DNA of 64,000 bases from Lucinisca nassula (GCA_963580285.1 OY757019.1:59354587-59418586); one strand, 5' to 3'; shown: positions 35,770 to 48,088, counted from the stretch's first letter. Numbers and translations: made by a program. The notes: generated by a model from the sequence alone, not told the origin.

Positions 35770-36799
35770 AGCAATGAGTCCAGATTCTATACATAACCCT
35801 TTTATGCATCACTCTGACCTCCCTGCGCTAATATTTCTATAAATAAGTAACCCGGATTTCCTACAAATCAGTGGTAGTCACGTGGGCTAAAGCACTGAAG
35901 AGCTACTAGCGCCTTATAACTTTGGATCAGTTGATAAACAATCGACCCAATAACCAACTCCGGGTCGGTGGACAAACACTTTACAGAAGAAGTAAAATGT
36001 GCCCTACTTCGAAACAAAGTGGATGGTACTACTACTAGTGACCTTAAACGTTTCCGAGAATTGGTCGTCTTCTCTTTCGTTGCAATCATTTCGGAATCGA
36101 CTTTCAAATCGTAAAGCATAATAGCTTCAATTAGGCCAAAGGCTTTCCGAATGGTTTTGACCTGCCAACGGGAAAACGGAAAACCACTCCAATGTCATGC
36201 GGACAGCGACATCTTTGTTCCTTACCCCACCACAGCGTTGTACTCCTGTGATGAAGTCCTGCGGAATAAATAAATCCTAAGCAGGTCTACAGTTTAGCCC
36301 AAGAATTTTGTGTGCTCTTATCACTACATCTCAGCAGGAAGCTAATTTATTATCAACATAAATTTTCTAACTGCAGACTCATGACAGCTGGTTTCTGGTA
36401 AATGGGAAGAAACTGGTGAAAATTATTTAATTGTTATTTTAATGAAATGAAGCACTCACTACATATTAGTCTGTATTGCCCTCCTCATAAGTGGTAATTG
36501 CACAATCAGGAATATGTAAATATATTTTTTTTTTTTTTTCATTTATTTTTTTTTATATAAATCTTTTTATTGTGTAATGGAATAGTGGTAATTATCACCA
36601 AGTCTGCAGAAAACAAAATGTAACTGAGGCATATTTTTTTTTCTTATTTCTCCTATGGAGCTCATTTAAATTGCCTCACAAAGTCTATTCTTATGAGAAC
36701 TGTTTGGCCCTCATGTTGCTGCATAAATTTATTTGCCACATGCGTTTCTCCCCATCGACCAATCAAATGTCTTGATATTTAGTGTATTTATTCCTATTT
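35770..36799. other. No gene recognised
   Basis: Unassigned, with T-runs at 36523-36555. Confidence 0.4.
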
Positions 36800-36870
36800 G
36801 CAAACTTAACGATAACCAGTGTAGATCCTGATCAGAGAGAAGCCATCTAATCTGGATCTACACTGTTTGC
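36800..36870. repeat. Repeat E copy
   Basis: GCAAACTTAAC ... CAGTGTAGATCCTGATCAGA ... GGATCTACACTGTTTGC, a hairpin of about 30-bp arms. Confidence 0.6.
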
Positions 36871-37339
36871 ATAGGTACATGTAGGTTTGGTCGTGTTCAG
36901 TGGGATATGAGTAAAATTACCCTTTCAGTTTTCATCAAATGTCCATCTTATCAAGTCAAACCAATATTAATGATCACATACTGCATTATTGATAATTCTC
37001 CATGAAAATATGTTGATTTTTTTCATGAGAAAACAAATTTAATTTTGAAGTTTTTGCCTAAAAATAAATTTTTTTGTAAAAGAGGATTATATAGCAACCA
37101 AACGAGATTCAGAAAGTACCCATGGGAACCATTGAACAAGAAACTGTTATATGCTTTATTGTTTAAAAATAGAAAAATAAAGGAACAATCTGATCTGGTC
37201 CCACACTGTTTGCATTGATCAATGACAAAAGACAACAAAGCACATGGTGATTCACAAGGGTTAGGGGAGGGGAAGGGAGTGGTGGGGAGTTGCAATATTT
37301 CTTCAGGCCTGATCTTTTCTTCTGAGATGCTAGCTTGTC

Positions 37340-38230
37340 TCTTTAGCTCACTTGAACATGCCGAAGCTATTGTAATCAGTCAATGTCCGTCGTGCGCCGT
37401 GTGTCTTGCAGCGTCAACAATTCGTTTTAAACGCTAACTCCCTAACTCCTAAACCCTTAAGCTTGGGCCAGTTTCAATCAAACTTCATAGGAATGTTGGT
37501 TAGGTGACCCTCTTGCAAATGACTAAAATCGTTCTGCTCCAATGAACAAGATGGCCGCCAGAGCTAAAAATAGAAAAATCTTTAAACGACAAATCCTATA
37601 GGCCTATATTTGTGTAAATTTCATTCCAACTTCACAGGAATGTTGCTTAGTTGACCCTCTAACAAAATAGCTAAAACGGTTATGCTCGGATGAATAAAAT
37701 GGCCTCTAGAGCTAAAGATAGAAACGAGAGGGCCCTCTGGGCCCTATTTCGAGTCATCTGAGCTTCGCTGTCTCTAGTCGAAGCTGTTCACCAAATATCA
37801 AAGATCTGGGCCTTCTGGTTTCAAACAACAAGCTTTTTTAAGGTTTTCCCTATATAAGCATATGTAAGGCAAGTGGGCCCCTGGGTGTGGTCATTTTGGC
37901 TTCAGGGCTACAATTTGAACAATATTTGTAGAGGTCCACAAGATGAAGCTACATATCAAATATCAAAGGCTTGGGGCTTCTGGTTTCAACTGAGAATAGT
38001 TTTAAAGATTTTCACTATAACAGTCTGTGTAAAACGTGGTCCTCTGGGCGGGGCCATTTTTTTGGTTCCAGGGCTATATTTGAACAATCTTGGGAGACGT
38101 CCACTAGACAAAGCTGTAAACCTAATATCAATGGCCTAGGATTCTGGTTTCAAACAAGCAGTCCATGGAAAACATGGGTCAAATGGGATGTTTTTTTTAT
38201 TTTTGTTTCCCTACATAAATGTATGTAAAA
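37340..38230. mobile_element. Second Helentron/'pearl'-like cluster
   Basis: Starts TTTAGCTCACTTGAACATG, the inverted form of the 33.46-kb terminus. Two diverged direct repeats of about 145 bp follow (CATAGGAATGTTG / CACAGGAATGTTG), then three monomers related to the 30.5-33.3 kb array (ACCAAATATCAAAGATCTGG, ATTTGAACAAT). Probably a nested or composite element. Confidence 0.6.
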
Positions 38231-38254
38231 TAAGTGGGCCCAAAGGGCAAGTAC

Positions 38255-38388
38255 ATTTTTAGCTCATCAGAGCCGAAGGCTCCGGGGGAGCTGATAGGAT
38301 AGGCAGTTGTCCGTCGTCGTCGTCGTCTGTCCTATGACGTCAACATTTTCAAAAAAGGACATCTCCTCTGAAGCCACTGGGCCGATAC
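38255..38388. mobile_element. Terminal fragment of a Helentron-like element
   Basis: TTTTAGCTCATCAGAGCCGA with a palindromic AGCTCATC / GGGGGAGCT end and a (GTC)n tract, as at other element ends here. Confidence 0.45.
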
Positions 38389-38390
38389 CC

Positions 38391-38715
38391 GGCCCCGATA
38401 GCTCAGTTGGTAGAGTGTCCGCTCGGGGGAACGGGAGGTGTCGGGTTCGATCCCGGGCCGCGACATACCAAAGTCATTAAAAATGGTACTAGCTGCTCCT
38501 CGCTTGGCACTCAGATTTACGGGGTAGAGCTAGGACTGGTCGATCCAGTGTCAGAATAATGTGACTGGGTGTGATATCATGTAATATGTCTGGGACATGA
38601 TACTTCAGCGAGGCAGCACTATAAACGTGAGCATTGAGCTCCCTGTCGCAACCAGACACTGTCGTGATAGAAATGTTCCATAGGCAATCTACTATCTGCC
38701 GTATGATTTTAGGCT
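38391..38715 (+). mobile_element. tRNA-derived SINE (SINE-2)
   Basis: Perfect A-box TAGCTCAGTTGG (38399-38410) and B-box GGTTCGATCCC (38444-38454), 45 bp apart. The acceptor and anticodon stems do not pair well, so it is not a functional tRNA gene. The body (GCTGCTCCTCGCTTGGC, AGCTAGGACTGGTCGA, TATCATGTAATATGTCTG) resembles a SINE family I associate with bivalves; that resemblance is from memory. Confidence 0.7.
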
Positions 38716-38873
38716 TTCTGCTCATTTTTATTGGTTGCCATGGAAACCAAAATGCTAAAAATAGAAAAAAAATACTTAAAAAATCATCTCCTCAGAAAAC
38801 TAATTTAAAGTAAATAGCAGTATTAATATCAGCGTGTTGTGTAGTAATCATGAGTTTGGCTTAGCAAACAGTG

Positions 38874-38986
38874 CAGACCAAGATCAGACACTGCAGATCA
38901 ATGTCGACACTGTTTGCTTACAGTATAGGAATTTAAGGGTCAGACGCCGCCAAATGCAGTGTCTGATCAGGGTCTACAGTTTTAGC
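38874..38986. repeat. Repeat E, two partial copies
   Basis: GCAAACAGTGCAGACCAAGA, GTCGACACTGTTTGC, and a second TCAGACGCCGCCAAATGCAG block. Confidence 0.6.
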
Positions 38987-39185
38987 TTAAACATTTTAGC
39001 TTAAAAAGTTAAGGGATAAACGAAACCATTCGGGACGTTTATATTTTTTGAGACAATCGACCAACCAGTGCTTTCAGTGCTTTGATTTAATTTGTCTGTA
39101 AAACACTGTAAACCAGATTAGGTCTGTATTTGATATTAAAAATATCTCGACCAAAATGCATTTGCAAAATTATTTATTATTTCTT

Positions 39186-39486
39186 CAGCCCTGCCTATCG
39201 GGGCTTGAAGAAATAGATTGACTGCATGATGCTTCCATGCAGAGCTGAAACCGGCCGCACACGAGTAATGGTAAACTGCTTTGAGGATCTAAGCCTGCCC
39301 AGACAAAGAGGTGCGAGTCGGACCGTCAATGCTTATAAACTCTTTTGGTTTCATTGGGCGACAGGGCTTGAGATGTCATTTCATCTCAATGTCGGATAAA
39401 AGTTCCACAAAATTGGAAGCAAAGTCTCCAAAATGACCTATACAGTGTTGACGGGAACATTAAATCTGAAATCAAACAAACAAACA
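39186..39486 (+). mobile_element. SINE-B copy with 14-bp target-site duplication
   Basis: Flanked by ATTTATTATTTCTT (39172-39185) and ATTCATTATTTCTT (39487-39500), one mismatch. Near full length, with a CAAACAAACAA tail. Confidence 0.85.
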
Positions 39487-39849
39487 ATTCATTATTTCTT
39501 ACGATTTAAAATCACACAAATAAAAACAAAGAAATAGGGTTACAACTACATGTACATGATCAGTTCAGTCCATTTACTAGATTATCAGCATGTGGTTTTG
39601 TTATCCCATAAATTAGCTCCAAGAGGGAGATAACATTTCATGCTGAAGGGTTTTAATGGGATTCTTGTCAGGGTCATGTTAGGCTCAGAAACACCTCTTT
39701 TTCTAGAAATCTGGTAAAACCTGCCAGACTGTAAGGGTGTTTGCTTAAGAAGGGAAGATTCACAAAAAAGCCAGGCAGTGGGTTCCCCTCAGGACAAGCC
39801 AGGACAGGAGAGTTTAATTACAAGTTTTGCAATGCGTCATTCTGATTTT

Positions 39850-40056
39850 GCTATTAAAGACGAGAGAAACTTAGCACTAAATCTTCTTTAAGTTTAAGTT
39901 TCTCTGTCTTTTTTCTACACTAAGTGTTCTCTAGTAAAGGGCCACCTTTGGAACTGTCCAAAAGTGGTCTGTAATGGTCTTACAGACCACTTTTGGACAG
40001 TTCCAAGACCACTTTTGGACAGTTCCAAAGGTGGTCTGAATATAGGAATTTTATTG
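39850..40056 (+). mobile_element. MITE-C copy with an extra hairpin arm
   Basis: The right arm GACCACTTTTGGACAGTTCC is present twice in tandem (39987-40025), giving a three-armed core. It ends GGAATTTTATTG. Confidence 0.7.
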
Positions 40057-40059
40057 TAC

Positions 40060-40656
40060 CGGGGCTCAAGGAATACTCAAATGTCCATTCGGACTTCATA
40101 AGAGCCGATGTCCTCCTATTTAGACAATGTTGTTGGAGCCCGCCATCAATTGGGGCTTTTATCTCCGTAAGGTCGATCATTTATTGTATAGACTTCTGGT
40201 AATACTAGATTAAAATTATCATTGATTAAACCTAGCTACCGTTGAGTCCGATGAAGAATATTAGACAAATTGAACATAAATGCTCTCAAATTTTCCAATC
40301 TCGACTAGGGCTATCAAAGAATATACAACATCAAAGAGCTGGAAAATAAAAGATCTGTGGTTGGTCTTAATTTAGACCACTTAAGAATCGTCTGGGTTGT
40401 AGATGAAATTGTTTACCTGGTAGGTAAATGCAAACTGATAGGAGAGGAAGCTAGGTGCACACAGCTATGTATTTTATCATTACCAGGACTTCCTAGTATT
40501 ATCTGTCACGACAATGCCACGACAACAAACGCCAGTGTTCCTAGAACTGCATTACATATAACTGACCCTGGCCCTGGTGAATAGATTAATTTTGCCACGC
40601 CCATTTTTAACTATGAGCCAATCCAATAACTTGTTATAATGTTTTCATTCAAATTT
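40060..40656. other. No gene recognised
   Basis: Short ORFs (40357-40584) without a recognisable family. Confidence 0.4.
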
Positions 40657-40735
40657 GCAAACTGAACGCCAAAACAGGGTAGGTTCGGATCAGATGCCTG
40701 CTAAGCCCTCTGATCAGGATCTACACTGCTTTCAG
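40657..40735. repeat. Repeat E copy
   Basis: GCAAACTGAACGCC ... GGATCAGATGCC ... CTGATCAGGATCTACACTGC. Confidence 0.55.
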
Positions 40736-41086
40736 CAGGACAAAGATTAACGCGTACGTGAAATAAACAATCTTTTAATTCTATTTGTACTCCAAAACAC
40801 AGACTGCCGGTACTCTAAAGTGCAATAATACAAGAACAATGTCACACATTTTTACAATATAAGACAGAATTATCCCCCTTGGATGTGTTACCATATGCTA
40901 TAGACTTCCATTGATCACGTGACCTATACAGCAAATCCTCCTTCAGCTTTTCCAATCTCGACCGTGGCATCATCTATGCTCTATATATTGAATTCCAAGA
41001 AAAAGGTCACGCATATTCACCTGGAAAGTACTTAATTTTTGAACCGTTTTATCCAACAGTTCATTGATCACGGGACCTATACACCA

Positions 41087-41331
41087 AGGGCCAGTTGTTC
41101 AAAACTAACAACGTCGTTAGTTAACGTATCGTTAAAACTTTGATCATTAAATATGGCAAATATGCTGAAATTTTTTGCTGAAAAAATGTGAGCAGCTTTT
41201 GCTGACGCAAAAGCTGCTCACATTTTTCCAGCAAAAATACCAAAATTTACGATATTGTACTTGCTAGAAGAGTTAACAATATGACCACTAACGAGCTCGT
41301 TAAGCTAACAATGCTTTGAACAACTGGCCCC
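41087..41331. mobile_element. MITE-G, complete copy
   Basis: Termini AGGGCCAGTTGTTCAAAA and CTTTGAACAACTGGCCCC are inverted repeats. The inner hairpin at 41170-41228 pairs TGTGAGCAGCTTTTGC with GCAAAAGCTGCTCACA. No ORF. Confidence 0.8.
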
Positions 41332-41415
41332 AAATCTGCTTTCAGTTTCCTCACCATGGTTCGTTCGCCTTCTGTACAGCTTGACATTCAAAAGTAAAAC
41401 ACGGTCGCGCGAGGC

Positions 41416-41840
41416 CATTACGAAAACATGCCTATACAAATACATTATATGAGCCCCGCCAAGCGAATTTGTGTCTTCGAGCATTCCGTCAAGACAAATT
41501 TTAACTGCGCATGCCCAGCCATTCAGAAGGACCAGGGATATGGCTTTCTGTCTGAAGGTTCCTCTTGATTCACTGCTTGTATGAGCGAGCAGCGAAGGTT
41601 CTGGCGAGACTGCGCGGCTGCGCAGGCTCGCCTGAACCTTCTCTGCTCGCATAGGCTTTAAGTACCAAAATCGCTTGACGGGGCCCATATATGCATCATC
41701 GAAGCGGTTCTAACAAGTACCCACTATGTATATTTTGGATCAGAAATAAGAAAAATAAGGTTAACCCCTGCAAACCCCAGTTTTACTATATAAAAGTCCA
41801 AGGAGGTCAGAATAAAACAGGCGTGTTTTCGTGATGAATG
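41416..41840. mobile_element. MITE-A type-1 copy interrupted by MITE-K
   Basis: CATTACGAAAACATGCCTAT at the left and CAGGCGTGTTTTCGTGATG at the right. The left arm of the core is lost and replaced by the insertion at 41449-41690. Confidence 0.75.
41449..41690. mobile_element. MITE-K, nested foldback element
   Basis: Termini TATGAGCCCCGCCAAGCGAA and TCGCTTGACGGGGCCCATAT are imperfect inverted repeats. A second, GC-rich inner hairpin (41585-41650) has 34-bp arms with about four mismatches and virtually no loop. Confidence 0.7.
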
Positions 41841-42297
41841 CGTTCCTGCATGTCATGAACCAAAAAGTTTTTTCTGGCGAAAATGTATAATATTATTTTC
41901 GCCGACCGGCTCGAAATAAGTGAGATAATCTTGAAAGGGCTGTAACCCCCACCCCCCCCCCCACACACACACCCCCCAGAAATAAATAAAATAAAATAAA
42001 ACTGGGTTGACACGAACTTGTAATCATGATTGTCAACGTACTTGTGCAATGCCATGATTCCGAGATAAGAGTTTAAAATCAAAAGATTGAGCGTTCTTGT
42101 TTGAACCATCTCCTGGAGGCTAAATGTATTCAACACTGCCCGCAGTCTGACCAGCACCTTTATGATAAATTATCATTACTAGGCTTCTGTATGCGCAACC
42201 CCAAGTCTCTGAGGGACCTCTTGACTAACCAGGTAGTTTTAGTCTTACTTTGTCGCACATCCCGAACACGGGGATTTTTACTGATCTTAGTATATTC
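41841..42297. other. No gene recognised
   Basis: Contains a C-rich CACA/CCCC tract at 41946-41978. Confidence 0.4.
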
Positions 42298-42680
42298 TTG
42301 AAAATTTGACCTTTGACCTCACCCGATAACCCCAGAGGATCAGATCAAAATTTGGTTATCTACATGCACATCTGTAGTCCCTAAGCAATACCAATTTTGG
42401 TCACCGTAGTCCAAGTAATAAAGCGTAGTTGTATTCACAAGCATTTTCGTGAAAAATTGACCTTTGACCTCACCACATGACCACAGGGGCTCAGATCAAA
42501 TTTTGGATACCTTCATGCACATCTGCAGTCCCTAAGCAATATGCATACCAAGTTTAATCACCACTGGCCAAGAAATAAAAAGTAGTTGCATTCACATATT
42601 TTGTGACAGGAAGGAAGGAAGGAAGGAAGGAAGGAAGGAAGGAAGGAAGGAAGGAAGGACACCCGTGATGAAACTAATAT
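42298..42680 (+). mobile_element. Tandem-core element with (GGAA)n tail
   Basis: Two direct repeats of about 155 bp (TTGACCTTTGACCTCACC..., CATGCACATCTG.AGTCCCTAA) followed by a (GGAA)n microsatellite at 42609-42658 and GACACCCGTGATG. The core-plus-microsatellite layout resembles the 30.5-kb element, but the sequence differs. Confidence 0.6.
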
Positions 42681-42740
42681 ACACCCTTTTTTGTTTGTTT
42701 GTTTTTTCCTAAAACAAAAACGGGTAAAATTATCTATGCC

Positions 42741-43010
42741 ACGGTATCGGTAGGTCAGTCGGATGCACGTATAACTGGTGATCAGAAGGTCGCTGATTAG
42801 AAGGTCGCGAGTTCGATAACTGTGTCGGCAACATTCTTTCGTGGGGACTGGTAAATGAAATCTTAAGAGCAGTTGTCAGTTTCTAGCGAAAGAATGCACA
42901 CTGTACTTGTTAACCGTTTGTGTGTCAGCCTCTCCAGACATAATTTGTTGGTAAACTGGCCGGCTCGATATGATCTCAACACTGTTGATTGGGCTGTTAC
43001 ACTCCCAGCA
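42741..43010 (+). mobile_element. tRNA-derived SINE (SINE-3) with duplicated head segment
   Basis: A-box-like TAGGTCAGTCGG (42751-42762) and B-box-like GAGTTCGATAAC (42809-42820) are 58 bp apart rather than about 44. The excess is explained by a tandem copy of about 15 bp (GATCAGAAGGTCGC, GATTAGAAGGTCGC). The body is shared with 4571-4705. Confidence 0.65.
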
Positions 43011-43374
43011 AACAAACGAAAGTCCTCCTTATATGGAGCAACATTGGTGTCTATTTTTATATCAGTACTGAGCAATGGAACTCTCATGAAAATGTTGACT
43101 AGAAAAAAAAACAGGGAGCGACTGCCCACAACTGTCTTCATTAAACAATTCCAGCTCCTGTCATTTACGAGGAAGGTTTGTTGGTCTCGTCATAAATGGT
43201 TGTCTGTGACATCTGTAAAATGAGGTGGAATTTATTTTATTCTTATTTTTGCCCAATGCACAACCTTTTTAAATGATGTCAAAGGATCAGGAAGCTTACA
43301 GTGGTGTGTAGTGTACACCTATGTTAGAAAACAATAATGCTTTCATTTTGTTTTTGTATTTCATTGCGCTCTAA

Positions 43375-44950
43375 CAATGGTTGCCGAACGCACTCAAAAT
43401 CTGTGCCCAAACGGAATGGTTATAATAGCAACCTTTTACGACTTGTTGACGAACTTCATGGACGGGCTTGGATGGGATGTGCTCCGGAACGTAGAGCCTG
43501 CACAAAATTCTTTGCTATCCACCCCCCACCCCCCCCCACCCCACCCCCAGCAATTACACGGTGTGACAACATCACACCCTCACTCGGTTCTCAAAATTGT
43601 TGTTAAACGGACTCGAACCGTGTCCAAACGGAGTGGACGTAGTAGCAACCTTTTGCCACCTGTTTACGAACCTCTTGGACGGGTTTGGAGGGACAGACTG
43701 CTCCAGAACTTTGAGCCTGTTCAAAATCCTTTGCCGTTCATCCCGTCCTGTAATAAGACGGGGTAACAACGCACTAAAACGAGATGCCGTACAACGAACG
43801 GAACTGACGTACGTCGATCGTATTTGAAACATGTTACGACATTGTGCAGTCGGGCATCAATTAGCAGTACTCATGGAAAGCATGCGGTTGGTTTGGAATC
43901 CAGATGAGCTGCGACATGGGGAGCTGAAGGTATAGCAATGTCCGTCTTTTTTACTCAGCTCAATTTCGGAGGCATGTTGATAACAAGGAGGCAATGGGCT
44001 GGGTGTTGTTTACGATGCCCACACGGAGCCAATGGCCATAACGATGGTTACGGTGATCACACAACTGTTGTGGACACCTTATAGTGGCGAACGAGACTGA
44101 GGACTGACAAGTACGCGATGGGTTATCATTGCCGTCTGGCCAGGATGTGATTGCGATTATGTTCGACACGCACTAGGGACGAGATGAGAACGTAGTCAAA
44201 ACGAAATGTACTGTCTGTGAACAAGGTGGTCGAGCCTCCATGTGGTCATCGTAACCAGCATCCAGCCAATTGCCTCCTTGTTATCACCATGCCTCCAAAA
44301 CTGAGCGTAGTCCAAATGACGGACATTGTTAAAGAGAGCAACCACTACCTACAGATCCCCATGTTGCAGCTACTCTGGATCCCAAAAGCACCGATTGCTT
44401 TCCATGAGTACTGCTAGTTGACACCCGGCTGCGCAACGTCGTGTTAAAACATGTTTCAAATAGGATCGAAGTACGTCAGTTCTGTTCGCTGTACGGCAAT
44501 CTCGTTTTAAGTACGCTGTTACCGGCAAAGGATTTTGAGCAGGCTCAAAGTTCTGGCGTATCCTATTCGTCCAAAACCGTCCGTGAAGTTCGTAAACAGA
44601 TCGCAAAATGTTGCTTCGACGTCCACTCCTTTCTGTCAAGGTTCGAGTCCGTTTAGCAACAATTTTAGAACCTAGTGAGAACTAGGTTAAATACACGTCC
44701 TACCCCAACCGCAGCCCGTTTTACGATTTTGTTAGGACGGGGTAGGGCGTTTAAGAACCAGTTTGATGTGACAGGGTAAACGAGACTGACGTTCTACAAG
44801 CGGTCCTGCCTTACTTACTTCGATTCTAATAGGACAGTTTTACGGCCTGGAGCACCTGGGCACCAATCGTCACCGACCGATTCGTTTGGGCTTCTGAGGA
44901 GCTGCAGCTAGGGAGTTGGCGGTAGTGGTTGCTTTCATTGACACGTTCCG
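43375..44950. mobile_element. Large foldback (long inverted repeat) element
   Basis: Left arm about 43590-44035 and right arm about 44230-44665 are diverged reverse complements. For example CAGTACTCATGGAAAGCA faces TGCTTTCCATGAGTACTG, and GATAACAAGGAGGCAAT faces ATTGCCTCCTTGTTATC. The spacer is about 195 bp. An extra direct copy of the outer arm lies at 43380-43510 and an inner-arm fragment at 44870-44945. The ORFs of 128-130 codons here are by-products of the repeat. Confidence 0.75.
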
Positions 44951-44952
44951 TC

Positions 44953-45200
44953 GTTTTCATTACGGTAACACATCCGTGTGACATAGTACATTCTTTCATG
45001 TCTCCAAAATGGCTACTTTTCCGATGACCATTTGTGCTATTTTTCTTATTTTTACTCATTGAGGCGGTTCTAACGAATACACACAACCTACGCCTTGGGT
45101 CAAACAATAAGCACAATAATAAATACCCCTATAAACACCAGTTTTCTCTATATAAAGTGTGGTTTAGGGGTTGTTCATTTCACGGGCTTGTTCACGTGAT
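44953..45200. mobile_element. MITE-A, type-2 ends, left core arm deleted
   Basis: CATTACGGTAACACATCCGT left and GGGCTTGTTCACGTGATG right. Only the right arm TGAGGCGGTTCTAACG remains at 45058-45073. Confidence 0.7.
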
Positions 45201-46379
45201 GTGGATGCATGGTGATAGCAATGATGCAATGGGCTCGATGTGTGCTCATAACTTTGATTTGAAATAATAGTTATAATGATTCAAGACGGGGAACCGCCTG
45301 AGTGCGATATTTGCCCGAGCCGTTATAGTAGAGCACAGCAAAAGGTGTAATTTAATACAGTAGACAATAGTGGAGCATCCTCTTTTAGTAGTGTCTACTG
45401 TTTGACAGAGCCTCGTGAAAGCCTGTATTTTACTAGTCATAACTTTTACTGTTTTGAACTCGTTCTAATCCGTTCACATGCTAATTTGAAAGCAATAAAT
45501 GTTCAGGATTGTTATTTTTCGTGAACGTTTCTTTTGCCGTTTCGTATGTCAGTTTCAATCAAAGCCTGACAAGCATCTATCTGACATGAAACTGTTTCCT
45601 TTAGCAGCACGTTTTTCTACCATGTCAGCGGTTTTTATGAGTTTTGTTTCAATTTTGAATGATTTTATGATCTACAAAAACCTTATTCAATATCTACAAA
45701 AACGTCATGATCTTGAAGTTCGTGTTTGTTCTGATGGCAGCCATCTGAACAATCTAGAACTTTTATATTTGTTTTCTTGTTTCTTTTTTTTTCTTCTTTT
45801 TTTTTTTGGGGGGGGGGGGGGGGAGGTTAACATAAAAGAACTGGAAAGAAAGCGGAAAACACATTCTGATTCATTTTCAGAAGAACACTGTCGTGTGAGA
45901 TTAAGTTATCTTCCACGCTTCTATGAAGTTCATTTTGCCAAATGAAAATTTGTGATATGCTTCCTATATATTTATTCTGCGTTTATAGCCAAATCCCTTG
46001 GACTGTCGGACATTTTTGAAATCATGACTAAAATGGGGGTAGGGGAGAACATTTCGCCCTAAATCCCGAACTTTTCGGTCAATAAGTCTTACCTAGCGGT
46101 TTTCAATAGGAGACAAATGTTCTGTTCGGTATGTGAAAATAATTTTTCTGATGGCGTCATAGGTCATGGCGCAGGGGTCACGCTATGTTAAAACATGCGC
46201 ACGGACATATCTTTGTTGTGGTAGAAAATGGGGCAGAATTAGGGGCTTTTTCTTGCCAGGTTTGGAAGCCTCTGGTACTCTTCCAGTATCTCTTGGAGGA
46301 TTGATATGCATGCTGTGAACAGTTGTGGGTATACCCTTCTGCGAAAGAATGAGGGTCGTTACGCTTCTGATTCAAAAAG
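45201..46379. other. No gene recognised
   Basis: A 148-codon ORF (45499-45945) crosses a T-run and a G-run (45784-45824) and shows no domain. It is more likely chance than a gene. Confidence 0.4.
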
Positions 46380-46704
46380 TGGCATTTATCGTTTTATACT
46401 CAAAATATAGGTTGCAAGTGAGAATCACCTCTGTAAGGCCAAATAACTAAATAAATAAATAAATAAATACTGTATTTGTAGAATGAAAAGTGAGATTTAG
46501 AGCAAGTAATAACGACCTACATTTTTATCAATAAGGAACATATTACATACCTTTGTAGACCACACATTTCTCAATATAATGGAACATATAAATATTAAAT
46601 TGTCATCAGGGCATCATGTTAACTATTCTGTGTAATGACCACCACTCTACACCCCACTTTTTATAGAGGAAACTGGGGTTTACAGGGGAATTAATTAATT
46701 TCCA

Positions 46705-46982
46705 TTAGGAAAACATGTCCGTGTGAAGTAATGGCGTCCAACATGGTGTCAGAAATTACAAATTTGAGGTAGAAATGATAAACATCTTTCTTATTTCTGC
46801 TTTCAACATAGATTGTGGGTGCTCGTTAGAACCGCCTCAATGAGGCGGTTCATACGAGTACCCACAATTTATGTTTTGAAAAAAAAATAAGGCAGATAAA
46901 ATATATCCCCGTAAACCCCAGTTTTCTCTATATAAAGTGGGATTTAGGGGGTCTTCATTTCACGGACTTGTTCACGTGATGC
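46705..46982. mobile_element. MITE-A copy, type-2 ends
   Basis: Core hairpin at 46803-46878, right end CACGGACTTGTTCACGTGAT. Confidence 0.75.
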
Positions 46983-46989
46983 TTGTTTC

Positions 46990-47135
46990 CGCAGTAAGAC
47001 ATAGGTTGTGGGTATTTGTTAGAGGCGGTCCTAACAAGCACTAACAACCTACGTTTGAAGTAAAACATGAAAAAATATCAAAACTTTTCATCAGAAAAGT
47101 AGCCATTTTTGGAGATATGAAAGCACACGGACATA
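46990..47135. mobile_element. MITE-A copy, shortened core, adjacent to the previous one
   Basis: ACATAGGTTGTGGGTATTTG...GAGGCGGTCCTAAC...ACAACCTACG with one arm trimmed, then CATCAGAAAAGTAGCCATTT. Confidence 0.65.
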
Positions 47136-47188
47136 TATGCACTGTGCGGTGGTTACTTTCTGTAAATCTCATTTTCATTCTACAAACA

Positions 47189-47194
47189 CAGTAT

Positions 47195-47253
<59 letters not shown>

Positions 47254-47256
47254 TTG
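47189..47256. repeat. (TTTA)n microsatellite
   Basis: About 17 TTTA units. A second interrupted tract lies at 47285-47327. Confidence 0.9.
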
Positions 47257-47549
47257 TAAATCCCACGTATTCGTCCATAAATCCAGTATTTATTTACTTA
47301 TTTATTTATTTATTAATTTATTTATTTGAGAGAAAAAAAGAAAACGGGAAGTTTTCAAACAAAACGATAATAACAAAAACGACCTAAAACTGAGGCACTG
47401 TCCAACAATGTAGACCCCGATCAGACGCCATACTACCAGGTTAAAGTTCCGGAATGTTTGTAAACAAATCTGGCACCCCTAAAATTGTTAGGGTTTCAGC
47501 TACTGTGTGTACTCTAAGTGTCATGTATTAGTCGTATTTGGTATGGAAC

Positions 47550-47550
<1 letters not shown>

Positions 47551-47614
<64 letters not shown>
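47551..47614. repeat. (GA)n microsatellite
   Basis: About 32 GA units. Confidence 0.95.
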
Positions 47615-47618
<4 letters not shown>

Positions 47619-48088
47619 GCTTGAGCACAGAGACATGCTTCTTTTTGTTTCGATCTGTGTTATCGGATTTTCTCCGAGTTACCGTTCCTAGCAAACGTAA
47701 AATATTTATGGAGGACATAAAATAAACAGAATAGGATAAAAGAATTTATTTGCAATAATGAAATGTGTATCAGCAGCTCATAAACGTCGATGATGAATAA
47801 ATTTTATGCGCATGTAAGGAGAGAGAGAATACATAGAGCTCTGCACTAATTGGGTACAAACATTTATGCCTCATAAAACAAATATATACAGCAACAAACT
47901 TTATGGTGGTTGAGAATAAAATTCTGTGAAAATTATAAAAGTGATATGATTAAGACATCAAGCCCTGTGGTGGCGACAAACTGGAATAAATATTTTACGT
48001 AACAAACTGAAAACTGGTTCATACAGCGAATTGGTAAACATTATGTACAAATATACGGATTTTGTCAAAACACACTCGCCCATTTCTT

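Noticed and set aside
38391..38463. Possible functional tRNA gene
   Set aside because: The A and B boxes are perfect, but acceptor and anticodon stems do not pair and a SINE body follows directly.
43377..43832. Overlapping ORFs of 76-129 codons on both strands
   Set aside because: They lie in the repeated arm of a foldback element. The similar peptide segments reflect duplicated DNA, not a protein domain.
45499..45945. 148-codon ORF
   Set aside because: It crosses long T and G homopolymers, has no recognisable domain and no supporting splice or promoter context.
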